Shown: in pieces, positions 45,718 through 52,063 of the stretch | Layout: each line of letters begins with the position of its first letter | Numbering within the stretch: position 1 is the stretch's first letter | From: a virus | DNA: 52,063 nucleotides | Virus record (IMG/VR): IMGVR_UViG_3300046812_000338 | Location: 1 to 52,063 of that record | Reading direction: 5' to 3' (one strand) | Notes under the pieces: generated by a model | Told to the model about the DNA's origin: nothing | What the model saw: the letters and a program-made list of their open reading frames with translations, nothing else | The model's database searches: none | Position numbers and translations under genes: made by a program

Positions 45718-45980
45718 TGGACACCACCGACCGCCGCGCCCTGCTGAACTTCCTCTGGTTCACCGAGGACTTCGAGCGCAGCCGCCAGAGCTTCGAGGAC
45801 GTGCGCTCCCGCGGCTTCCGCCAGTGGGTGCGCCAGGCGCCCAAACACGCCCAGCAGGGCATCCGCGACGCGCGAGCCGCGGCCCCTGACGGCCTCGTCG
45901 CCTTCTGCACCGCGCTCGCCCCGCACTTCCCGGTCTATGCGGAATGGCTGCAAGTGGTCGAGGAACACGACCTCGCCTGA
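45717..45980 (+). CDS. Small helical hypothetical protein (87 aa)
   Basis: TGATG overlaps at both ends. Helical (RALLNFLWFTEDFERSRQSFEDVRSRGFRQWVRQAP), with a hydrophobic C-terminal half (LVAFCTALAPHFPVYAEWLQVVEE). No family. Directly upstream of the packaging genes. Confidence 0.6.
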   Translation: MDTTDRRALLNFLWFTEDFERSRQSFEDVRSRGFRQWVRQAPKHAQQGIRDARAAAPDGLVAFCTALAPHFPVYAEWLQVVEEHDLA

Positions 45981-46219
45981 TGCCGAGTGCCGCCGTCGAA
46001 GCCGCCCTGTCGCGCATGGACCTGGCGGCGGGCCTCCCACCCCGACCCGTGGCGCCGCTGGAGGGACGTGGCGGCGAGCCGGGGCAGCTGCTCGACGCGC
46101 CCCTGCGCTGGCGCTTCCTCGCGGCCCTCGACGCTGACCTCGCCCTGCACCCGCGCGCCCTGGCCGCGGCTGACCCGATCCGCTTCGGCACGATCGCCGG
46201 CAGTTGGTGGGCACGGTGA
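45980..46219 (+). CDS. Small hypothetical protein (79 aa)
   Basis: TGATG start overlap and GTGA overlap with the large terminase gene. Contains AAVEAALSRMDLAAGLPPRPVAPL and LRWRFLAALDADLALHPRALAAADPIRFG. No motif recognised. It is co-translated with the large terminase and may be a packaging accessory. Confidence 0.55.
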   Translation: MPSAAVEAALSRMDLAAGLPPRPVAPLEGRGGEPGQLLDAPLRWRFLAALDADLALHPRALAAADPIRFGTIAGSWWAR

Positions 46220-47799
46220 ACCCCACCGAGCGCCGCGAAAAGCGGGTGGCTGCGGCCTTCGGAAACCCCGTCTACTTCGGCGAGACGTACATCCGGCCCT
46301 ACGACGACAACTGGGCGGCGCCGCTGCCCGACGTGGCGGTCGAGCTACTGCGCTTCGCCTGCCAGGCGCGCCGAGGCGTGGTCATGACGCCGCCCGAGTT
46401 CCTGAAGACGACGACGATCAGCCAGGTCTACCCGCTCTGGCTCACCTACCGCTACGCGCAGGCCGGCAAGCTGGCCCACCTGCACGGCGCCCTGATGTCG
46501 GAATTGCAGGAGTTGGCAGAACGCAACCTCTCGGTGATCGCCTGGCACATCGAGAACAACCCCGACCTGGCGCGCGACTTCGTCGATATGCACGGGCGCC
46601 CGCTCGTCGAGCCTGACCCCGAGCAAGACAAATGGACCGACGAGGAAATCATCGTGCGCCGGCCGACGCCATCGAAGGACCCGACCTGGCAGGCGAAGGG
46701 CGTGAAAACCACGATCCAGGGGGCGCGCCTGAACCACTTCATCGGCGACGACCTGGTCACGCCAGGCTCGGCGAAGTCGGTCGCCAAACAGCGCGACGCC
46801 CTCGACCGCTGGGACACCGAAGTCACGACCCGCCTGGTCGCCAACGGCCAAGCGCTGATCGCCGGCAACTTCAACCACCCGCGCGACCTGCTGTCGACGG
46901 TGGCGTCGAGGCCCAGCTACCGCGTCCTGAAGCGGCCTTCCCTGCACGTCCCGGACGATCCCGAAACCGCACCCGAGGACCCGCGCGATCCGACCGCCGT
47001 GGTCGCCCTCCCCGAGAAGTGGCCGCGTCAGCGCATCCTCGCCGAGCTATCGGAGAAGCCGTTTCGCTTCCCGGTGATCCACCTGCTGCGCGCGGCCCAG
47101 AAGGGCGGCACGATGCTGCGCGAGGCGTGGGTGACGCGCATCAGCCTCGACCAGATACCGGCGCTGGGGCGAACGATCCTCTTCGCGATCGACCCCGCGC
47201 CAGGGGCCGAGGTCGACCCCGACCCGTCCTTCTTCACGATCACGGTCGGCATCTTGACCCGGGCCAACCTCGACATCGTCGAGTCCTACGCGGCCCGCAT
47301 GGAGCCGACCGAGCAGGTCGAGCTACTGAGCGCGATGGTCGAATCGCGGCGCAGCCAGGGCCACGTCGGCGGCATCGGCATCTCCAAAGTGGCGCTGGAC
47401 AAGTACGCCCGCGGCGCCTTCGAGGTCGGCGACCCGACGCTGCGGCCCCTCCTGCACCCGCACTCAGTGGGCGAGGGGTCGAAGGTCGAGCGCCTGGGGC
47501 AGCTGGGCACGTACTTCAAGGGCGGCTGGGCGCGCGTCACCGAGGACGCCTGGCATGCGAAGACGAGCGCGCCCGACGACCGCGACCAGGAGACGACGCT
47601 CGCCGAGGAGTGGACCACGCTGCCGATGCAGCGCCACGATGATCGCCTGGACGGTGTCGACGTGCTGGTCAAAGAGGCGATGTCGGTCGGCGGGCACCCC
47701 GGCGCCCAGCAGCCGATCTTCGGTGACGGCGCCCCGCAGGACCCCACGATGCCGGTCGAGGACCCGATCACCGCCGGCATCCTTGACGAGCAGTGGTGA
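46216..47799 (+). CDS. Terminase large subunit (527 aa)
   Basis: GTG at 46216 overlaps the previous stop; GTG at 46204 is four codons upstream. ATPase part: RRGVVMTPPEFLKTTTISQ, a deviant Walker A with K64, and a hydrophobic strand ending in acidic residues (LNHFIGDDLVTPG), consistent with Walker B. Nuclease part: TILFAIDPAPGAEVDPDPSFFTITVG, then IVESYAARMEPTEQVELL and VDVLVKEA at the end. It translocates DNA through the portal and cuts it. Length fits the family. Confidence 0.75.
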   Translation: MNPTERREKRVAAAFGNPVYFGETYIRPYDDNWAAPLPDVAVELLRFACQARRGVVMTPPEFLKTTTISQVYPLWLTYRYAQAGKLAHLHGALMSELQELAERNLSVIAWHIENNPDLARDFVDMHGRPLVEPDPEQDKWTDEEIIVRRPTPSKDPTWQAKGVKTTIQGARLNHFIGDDLVTPGSAKSVAKQRDALDRWDTEVTTRLVANGQALIAGNFNHPRDLLSTVASRPSYRVLKRPSLHVPDDPETAPEDPRDPTAVVALPEKWPRQRILAELSEKPFRFPVIHLLRAAQKGGTMLREAWVTRISLDQIPALGRTILFAIDPAPGAEVDPDPSFFTITVGILTRANLDIVESYAARMEPTEQVELLSAMVESRRSQGHVGGIGISKVALDKYARGAFEVGDPTLRPLLHPHSVGEGSKVERLGQLGTYFKGGWARVTEDAWHAKTSAPDDRDQETTLAEEWTTLPMQRHDDRLDGVDVLVKEAMSVGGHPGAQQPIFGDGAPQDPTMPVEDPITAGILDEQW

Positions 47800-47824
47800 A
47801 GCCGCTACGGTTGCGCTTTGTCAA
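47783..47824 (+). promoter_or_regulatory. Possible promoter with an inverted TTGACAAAGCGCAA site at the start region
   Basis: TTGACG (47783-47788), 17 bases, TACGGT (47806-47811). Directly after it, TTGCGCTTTGTCAA (47811-47824) is the exact reverse complement of the 14-base core of the repeated promoter block. In this orientation it cannot be a -35 for the downstream gene, so it looks like a protein-binding site. Confidence 0.5.
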
Positions 47825-47844
47825 CCCTTCCCACTGGAGGCAGC

Positions 47845-48075
47845 ATGGATCAGCAGCCGAGCGTTTGCCGCACCGTCCTCTACTCGCGCCCGCAGAACGG
47901 CATCGAAGAGGCGATGGAGGTCCCGGCGATCGTCACCGACGTCTGGGACGCCGAGGGCGGCGGCGTCAAACTGACCGCCTTCCCGCCTGACTGCGCCCCC
48001 GAGCCGGTCGCCGGCATCGTCAAGTACGACGCCGAGGGCGGCGAGAACACCTGGGCGTGGCCCCCGCGCGTCTGA
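47845..48075 (+). CDS. Small hypothetical protein (76 aa)
   Basis: GGAGG lies six bases before the ATG. Beta-rich, acidic (CRTVLYSRPQNGIEEAMEVPAIVTDVWDAEGGGVKLTAFPPD). Resembles short virion-associated or accessory proteins of many actinophages, without a name. First gene after the terminase; stop overlaps the next ATG. Confidence 0.65.
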   Translation: MDQQPSVCRTVLYSRPQNGIEEAMEVPAIVTDVWDAEGGGVKLTAFPPDCAPEPVAGIVKYDAEGGENTWAWPPRV

Positions 48076-48293
48076 TGGAGGCGCACGACACCACCACGCC
48101 GAAGGGCGCGTTCCTGGCCGAAAACCCCTACGCGGCCGAGGCCGACCGCCTGCTGGAGACGGCGATCGAGAAGCGCTCCGAACACGTCCTGCGCCGGGCC
48201 GAAACCTACGCCACGCTCGCGGTCGCCTTCGAGACGCGCCAGCAGCGCTTCGACCTGGAGCAGACGATGCGTGAAGCCGCGGGGCAGGTCTGA
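48075..48293 (+). CDS. Small helical hypothetical protein (72 aa)
   Basis: TGATG overlap. One long helix pair (YAAEADRLLETAIEKRSEHVLRRAETYATLAVAFETRQQRFD). No family. Overlaps the next ATG by one base. Confidence 0.6.
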   Translation: MEAHDTTTPKGAFLAENPYAAEADRLLETAIEKRSEHVLRRAETYATLAVAFETRQQRFDLEQTMREAAGQV

Positions 48294-48490
48294 TGGCGGT
48301 CGCAGACCCCACCGACACGGTCGAGGTCCCGCAGACCACCCTCGACGAGACGGTCGCAGACCTCGCGGCGATCTTCGTCTCCCACAACGTGGGCATGGAC
48401 AAGCGGCGCCTGGCGCGCGAGTCGCTGGAGCGCCTGGCGCCCTACGCCACGTCGGACGTCGACAACTGGATCAAGGGGAGCGGCTGCTGA
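48293..48490 (+). CDS. Small hypothetical protein (65 aa)
   Basis: TGATG overlaps at both ends. Helical with a Cys at the C-terminus (TTLDETVADLAAIFVSHNVGMDKRRLARESLERLAPY). No motif recognised. Confidence 0.6.
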   Translation: MAVADPTDTVEVPQTTLDETVADLAAIFVSHNVGMDKRRLARESLERLAPYATSDVDNWIKGSGC

Positions 48491-48702
48491 TGGCGGCCTG
48501 CACCAACAACCTCGCCGCGGCGCTGCTCTGGAAGCTCGACCACCCGCAGCAGCACTCGTCGCAGATCGACAGCGCCCTGGGCGAATTCGTCGACGCTGCC
48601 GACCTCGACGCGCAGGCCGAGCGCGAAGGCAAGGTGGGCCGCATCCTGTACCCGCCGCCGTCTGCCGACCTGATCGCTCGCGCCCGGGAGCAGGCGCGGT
48701 GA
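48490..48702 (+). CDS. Small helical hypothetical protein (70 aa)
   Basis: ATG overlaps the previous stop; GTGA overlap with the next gene. Contains AACTNNLAAALLWKLDHPQQHSSQID and a charged helical C-terminus. No family. Confidence 0.6.
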   Translation: MAACTNNLAAALLWKLDHPQQHSSQIDSALGEFVDAADLDAQAEREGKVGRILYPPPSADLIARAREQAR

Positions 48703-48896
48703 GCGGCGAAAAGCCGGCTAAGGACCTGAGCGGCCACGAACTGCGCGGCAAAGCGCGGGGGCGGATGACGGACCGGCGCGAAGAGTGCCGCACCGAGCTA
48801 GGTCGCCGGCGCGACAACCTGCGCGGCGCCGTGATCCCGGCCTGGGAGTACAAGGCGCGCGGCCCCGAGCCGAGCAGCTGGGACCTGACCCGGTAG
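48699..48896 (+). CDS. Small basic hypothetical protein (65 aa)
   Basis: GTGA overlap. Very charged (ELRGKARGRMTDRREECRTELGRRRDNLRG). Possibly nucleic acid binding. A TAGGGT box lies 13 bases after its stop, and a GC hairpin region follows before the next gene. Confidence 0.55.
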   Translation: MSGEKPAKDLSGHELRGKARGRMTDRREECRTELGRRRDNLRGAVIPAWEYKARGPEPSSWDLTR

Positions 48897-48995
48897 CCGA
48901 CACCCCCGCTAGGGTTCGCCCCGCTGGGCGAGCGTCGCGGCTGGACTGGGGCCGCGGCGCTCGGTCGGCTCCACCCCTACCGAGAGGACTACCCG

Positions 48996-49472
48996 ATGGA
49001 CTCAGAGCAGGCCCGCGCCACCCTCGCCGCGATCGACAACCACGACCGCGCCGTCGCCAACCTGCGCAACGCCGCCGCCATGATGGCCGACGACACGCGC
49101 GCCACGCCGATGCTCGAAGAGGCCGGCGACGCCTACGGGGCAGCGGTCGCCAAGCTGAATGACGTCGAGGTCGCGGCCATGCGCGGCGTCGAGGCGCCGA
49201 GCCTGATGGCCCCCGAGGGCCGCGACCCGGGCATCGCCCTCTACATCGTCAAGGGCGGCACCGGCGCCGGCTTCGTCGCGCCCAACCGCCCCGAGGGCAC
49301 CGACCCAGGCTCGATCGTGCTGCGCCTGACGTGCGACGCTCGCTTCCGCGGCGAGGACTACCCGGCCGGCTCTGAAGTCGTGATCCCGGAGGACTGCCTG
49401 TCTGACGTCCCTCCCGAGGGCGCCAGCACGACGAAGACGCCCGACGCGGGCAAGGACACCGCGAAGGCATAG
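48996..49472 (+). CDS. Hypothetical protein before the portal region (158 aa)
   Basis: GAGAGGA about ten bases upstream of the ATG. N-terminal helices (QARATLAAIDNHDRAVANLRNAAAMMADDTRA; LEEAGDAYGAAVAKLND), then a beta-rich C-terminal domain (GIALYIVKGGTGAGFVAPNRPEG; IVLRLTCDARFRGEDYPAGSEVVIPED). The second half is similar in style to small virion decoration domains. No firm family. Confidence 0.6.
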   Translation: MDSEQARATLAAIDNHDRAVANLRNAAAMMADDTRATPMLEEAGDAYGAAVAKLNDVEVAAMRGVEAPSLMAPEGRDPGIALYIVKGGTGAGFVAPNRPEGTDPGSIVLRLTCDARFRGEDYPAGSEVVIPEDCLSDVPPEGASTTKTPDAGKDTAKA

Positions 49473-49523
49473 CGGCCCTTACGCGCCCGCTGGTCGCCTC
49501 TGACGGGGTCGGCCGGTGGGCGC

Positions 49524-49536
49524 TAGGCTGACCACG
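49524..49536 (+). promoter_or_regulatory. Leaderless promoter: TAGGCT, 7 bases, ATG
   Basis: TAGGCT at 49524-49529, seven bases, ATG at 49537. An upstream ATG-type start at 49516 would place the box inside the gene, so 49537 is preferred. Confidence 0.6.
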
Positions 49537-50025
49537 ATGAAAGCGACACCAATCGCCGGCCTGCCGTTCCCCGACGACACCGACGCGCCCGACGGGCCGG
49601 TACAGATCGGCGGCCTGGCGGCAGCGCTCGACCCGCTGGTAAAGCCGCAACGGGGGATCAAGTCGGCGAGCGAAGGCTTTGAACTCCCGGAAGCCTACAA
49701 AGACGTGCCCGGCACGACGCTGGAAATCACCCCCCCGACCGCGAGTACGCTGCTCGTCGTCGGCACCTGGCACTTCCAGAGCGCCGGGGCGGGAACGATC
49801 CTTCAGGGCACCATGAGCCTCGACGGGGTCGACCAGGCGGCCGTGGCGCTGCTGACCGTAGGCGGCGCGAACGCGCACTACCAGACGGTTTCGCAGGTCT
49901 ACGCCCTGGCGCTGGCCGCCGCCGAAAAACACACGATCAAGATGCGGGCGAAATCAAGCACGAAATCCGTCGTGTACTCGCTAGTGGCGGCCAACACGCG
50001 CTTCCTCTACGCGATGCTCGGCTAG
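49537..50025 (+). CDS. Beta-rich virion-associated-like protein (162 aa)
   Basis: Leaderless start at 49537 (MKATPIAGLPFPDDTDAPDGP). The first 45 residues resemble the attachment segments of phage fiber proteins (PVQIGGLAAALDPLV). The rest is a jelly-roll-like beta pattern (TTLEITPPTASTLLVVGTWHFQSAGAGTILQGTMSLDG; HTIKMRAKSSTKSVVYSLVAANTRFLYAML). Probably a minor structural or head fiber protein. The stop shares a CTAG palindrome with the stop of the opposing metalloprotease gene. Confidence 0.6.
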   Translation: MKATPIAGLPFPDDTDAPDGPVQIGGLAAALDPLVKPQRGIKSASEGFELPEAYKDVPGTTLEITPPTASTLLVVGTWHFQSAGAGTILQGTMSLDGVDQAAVALLTVGGANAHYQTVSQVYALALAAAEKHTIKMRAKSSTKSVVYSLVAANTRFLYAMLG

Positions 50026-50687
50026 ATCAGCGCTGGTTCGGCTTCAGCTTCGGCGATCACGCTGGGCCATTCGCTCGCCAGCTGCCGGCCGAGCGCCCGC
50101 GCCCTGGCGTGGCAGGGGCGACTCTTACACCGGGCCGCGAGGCGCTTGCGCTGGGCCGTGGCGGCCTGTAGTTCGGCGAGCCGCGCCTCCCAGGGTGGCG
50201 CCGTCGTGGTCGCTTCGGGGAGGTTGGCTGCTTCAGCGCAGATCGGCATATCGCCCAGCGACGCCGTCGAGTAGGACGGGTACATGACGCTGCTGGGATC
50301 AGTGGAGTGGGCCAGCCCGTGCATATGGCCGACCTCATGGGTGACGATCAGGCAGGCGGCGATCGGGTCGGCGGCTTTGGAGGCGGCGAGGCGGATGAAG
50401 CACGTATCGCCTTCGCGCCAGTAGAGGCCGACCTCGCTCGGTGGCAGGTCGTCGGTGACGCGGGCCTGCACGTAGAAGCAGCCGGGCATCGGCTCCCCCG
50501 ACCAGCGGTTCTGAGCCAGCCGGTAGTACGTCGCTTCCTTCCCCCCGAAGGGGACTTCGGCGGCGCTCGCGACCGTGGCGTAGACGACGCAGAAGATCAG
50601 GAAGGCGCAGAAGAGGGCGATCGGGAACAGGCAGCAGGCAACGCCCAGGGCGCGGAGTCCGTCGATCAGGCGATCCGTGCGGTTCAT
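50022..50687 (-). CDS. Membrane-anchored zinc metalloprotease (matrixin-like, 221 aa)
   Basis: Residues 15-42 form an N-terminal anchor or signal (VACCLFPIALFCAFLIFCVVYA). The active site is H117, E118, H121 and H127 in THEVGHMHGLAHS, the metzincin signature HExxHxxGxxH, followed by the Met-turn SSVMY (M135). Residues 150-221 are a helical basic tail with two CxxxxC-like Cys. It would act on the outer face of the membrane. It is the only gene transcribed against the late genes here and has its own strong promoter with a leaderless ATGAACCG start. Confidence 0.75.
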   Translation of the reverse strand: MNRTDRLIDGLRALGVACCLFPIALFCAFLIFCVVYATVASAAEVPFGGKEATYYRLAQNRWSGEPMPGCFYVQARVTDDLPPSEVGLYWREGDTCFIRLAASKAADPIAACLIVTHEVGHMHGLAHSTDPSSVMYPSYSTASLGDMPICAEAANLPEATTTAPPWEARLAELQAATAQRKRLAARCKSRPCHARARALGRQLASEWPSVIAEAEAEPALI

Positions 50688-50723
50688 GGTCCTAGCCTAG
50701 CTGCTCTAGTTGCGGTTTGTCAA
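50688..50723 (-). promoter_or_regulatory. Minus-strand promoter TTGACA-N18-TAGGCT, leaderless ATG
   Basis: Reading the minus strand: TTGACA (50723-50718), AACCGCAAC block in an 18-base spacer, TAGGCT (50699-50694), six bases, ATG at 50687. The best match in the window to the combined -35, block, -10 and leaderless-start pattern. Confidence 0.8.
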
Positions 50724-50802
50724 GTGCCTGATGCCGTGCTAGGGTGGCGCCATCGTGTGACGCCTGCCCCTTCTCCCTCGATCTGCTCTGCCGGGTCGGT
50801 CG

Positions 50803-50814
50803 TAGGATGGGGGC
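50803..50814 (+). promoter_or_regulatory. Leaderless promoter: TAGGAT, 6 bases, GTG
   Basis: TAGGAT at 50803-50808, six bases, GTG at 50815. It could start the short frame at 50815 or simply be the head operon promoter with the portal ATG 110 bases downstream. Confidence 0.45.
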
Positions 50815-50943
50815 GTGTTGGCACGGTTCATCGCCGCGGCCCCGCCAATCGGTCAGCACATGACGAAATGCGGGGCCGACGGCGTTCTAGGGGGGGTGAC
50901 ACCTTTCGCTAGCTTCGGGTGTCAATGCCATCCGAAGCCGTAG
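50815..50943 (+). CDS. Possible leaderless small protein upstream of and overlapping the portal start (42 aa)
   Basis: GTG at leaderless distance from TAGGAT. The product LARFIAAAPPIGQHMTKCGAD ends CQCHPKP and overlaps the portal start by 19 bases. Codon bias is weaker than in neighbours. It may be a leader that couples to the portal, or spurious. Confidence 0.3.
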   Translation: MLARFIAAAPPIGQHMTKCGADGVLGGVTPFASFGCQCHPKP

Positions 50944-52063
50944 AAGCAGCCCGCGCCCGACTCGCCGCCCGAGGCGGCCCCGTCGAGGCGGCAGCCGTGA
51001 GCAAGGACGCCCAGCGCGGCGCCCCGACCAAAGAGGAAGGCATATCCGGCCTGGTCATGCCGGGCCTGGGGACGGTCGGCGGCTTCAACCATCCCGAGTG
51101 GGCCTACTTCGTCGACGACCGCGAGTACGCGCCAGAGCTTCAGTGGCCCGCCTCGGTGCCGAAGATCGAACGCATGGAAACCGACGCCGAGTTGAAAGGG
51201 CTGATCCTCGCCACGACGCTGCCGATCCGCCGCTTCCGCTGGGAAATCGACCCCAACGAGGCCGACCCCAACGTCGTCGCCCACGCTGCCGAAGACCTGA
51301 ACCTGCCGGTCGCCGGCGAGGACGAAGGCCCCCGGCGCCGCGGCACCTTCAACCACGACCGGCACATGAGCCACGCCCTGCGCGCGCTCACCCAGGGCCA
51401 CTACCACTTCGAGGAAGTGCTGGAGCTTCGCGACGACGGCCTTCTGCACCTGGTCAAACTGGGCACCCGCCCGCCGCGCTCGCTGATCGCGATCCGCACC
51501 GACGAACACGGCGCCCTGGAGGCGATCGAACAGCTGCGCGGCGGCTTCACGACCGGCGGTCAGATTCTTGCCGGCGCCGCGGGTGGGGCGATCCGCGTCC
51601 TGGAGGCCGACCGCCTCGTCACCTACCTCTGGGACACCGCCGACGACGGCGACCAGGTCGGGCGCTCGATGCTGCGCGCCTGCTACCGCGACTGGCTGGT
51701 CAAGGACGCGCTGATCCGCGTCGACGCCGTCAAGCATGAGCGAAACGCGATGGGCATCCCGTGGTTTGAGGTCGACCCGGCGGCCTCAAAGGAGCAGATC
51801 GAATCCCTCGCCCAGCGCGCCGAAGAACTGCGCGCCTCGACCGTCGGCGGCGGCGCCGGCCCGGGCAAGCTGCGGATCGCCGGCGTCGAAGGCGTCTTGC
51901 CCGACACGATCGGCTCGATCCGCTACCACGACGAGCAGATGGCGAAGGCATTCGTCCTGCTGCTTTTCAACCTCGGCGGTGACGCCCGCACCGGCGCCCG
52001 GGCGCTCGGGGAAACCTTCGTCGACACCTACCTGGAGAACCAGGGCGCGATCGCCGACTGGTA
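50925..52063 (+). CDS. Portal-MuF fusion protein, 5' part (continues at base 1)
   Basis: ATG at 50925 (GTG at 50919 is in frame) opens the Mu gp29-like (DUF935) portal. Landmarks: ELKGLILATTLPIRRFRWEIDP, HMSHALRALTQGHYHFEEVLE, LVTYLWDTADDGDQVGRSMLRACYRDWLVKDALIRVDAVKHERNAMGIPWFEV, then a helical region. The frame is open to the end of the window and continues in frame from base 3 after removing the 127-base overlap, giving 815 residues, much longer than a portal alone (about 500). A TAGCTT box lies nine bases upstream of the ATG; no Shine-Dalgarno is present. Confidence 0.8.
   Translation, partial: MPSEAVEAARARLAARGGPVEAAAVSKDAQRGAPTKEEGISGLVMPGLGTVGGFNHPEWAYFVDDREYAPELQWPASVPKIERMETDAELKGLILATTLPIRRFRWEIDPNEADPNVVAHAAEDLNLPVAGEDEGPRRRGTFNHDRHMSHALRALTQGHYHFEEVLELRDDGLLHLVKLGTRPPRSLIAIRTDEHGALEAIEQLRGGFTTGGQILAGAAGGAIRVLEADRLVTYLWDTADDGDQVGRSMLRACYRDWLVKDALIRVDAVKHERNAMGIPWFEVDPAASKEQIESLAQRAEELRASTVGGGAGPGKLRIAGVEGVLPDTIGSIRYHDEQMAKAFVLLLFNLGGDARTGARALGETFVDTYLENQGAIADW
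51937..52063. repeat. Terminal direct repeat, right copy
   Basis: Identical to bases 1-127. See the left copy for interpretation. Confidence 0.9.

Noticed and set aside
1-52063. CRISPR array or insertion sequence
   Set aside because: No regularly spaced repeats, transposase-like proteins or terminal inverted repeats with target duplications were seen.

Overview
The window is a complete or nearly complete genome of a tailed bacteriophage with a contractile tail (myovirus-like). Bases 1-127 are repeated exactly at 51937-52063, and the portal gene reads through this join in frame. The sequence is therefore a circular map of about 51,936 bp cut inside the portal gene. The DNA is very GC-rich with GC at nearly every third codon position, GTG starts are common, many genes look leaderless, and the lysis proteins are NlpC/P60-like and Rpf/SLT-like. 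Together this suggests an actinobacterial host, but that is an inference and no host genus can be named.

Layout, following the circle. (1) Packaging and head, 43.5-50.0 kb and 50.9-6.4 kb: small terminase, small genes, large terminase, more small genes, a portal fused to a MuF-like minor head domain, five small genes, a protease-scaffold protein, a decoration protein and the major capsid protein. (2) Connector and tail, 6.7-23.3 kb: head completion proteins, sheath, tube, assembly chaperones, tape measure, LysM protein, hub with a C-terminal NlpC/P60 peptidase, OB-fold spike, beta-helix tailspike, a GH26 glycosidase fused to a gp25-like wedge protein, gpJ-like and gpI-like baseplate proteins. 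(3) Lysis, 23.4-26.7 kb: a minus-strand group with a secreted transglycosylase, then coiled-coil and membrane proteins, an endolysin and a holin on the plus strand. (4) Early and replication region, 26.8-43.5 kb: tightly overlapping small genes. These include a sigma-region-2-like protein, a Rad52-like annealing protein, a Cas4/RecB-like nuclease, an ASCH protein, a DnaA domain IV-like protein, two tRNA or tRNA-like genes, a RusA-like resolvase, a primase zinc-finger protein, an excisionase-like winged helix, a Spo11/TopoVI-A-like TOPRIM protein, a GroES-like protein and a Gp37/Gp68-family protein. (5) A lone minus-strand gene at 50.0-50.7 kb encodes a membrane-anchored zinc metalloprotease.

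Regulation is the most distinctive part. About a dozen start codons lie 6-8 bases downstream of a TAG(A/G)CT-like -10 box, so transcription should begin at the start codon and give leaderless mRNA. A subset also carries a near-identical TTGACAAAGCGCAAG block in the -35 and spacer region. Two of the leaderless starts appear to open very short leader peptides coupled to the next gene. A pseudoknotted RNA is predicted downstream of one such promoter at 1.63 kb. The tRNA genes carry hairpins in the D-loop and, in one, in the anticodon loop.

No integrase, classical repressor, DNA polymerase or replicative helicase was recognised. Replication probably relies on the host, with phage-encoded initiation and recombination helpers. 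Lifestyle cannot be settled from the sequence.
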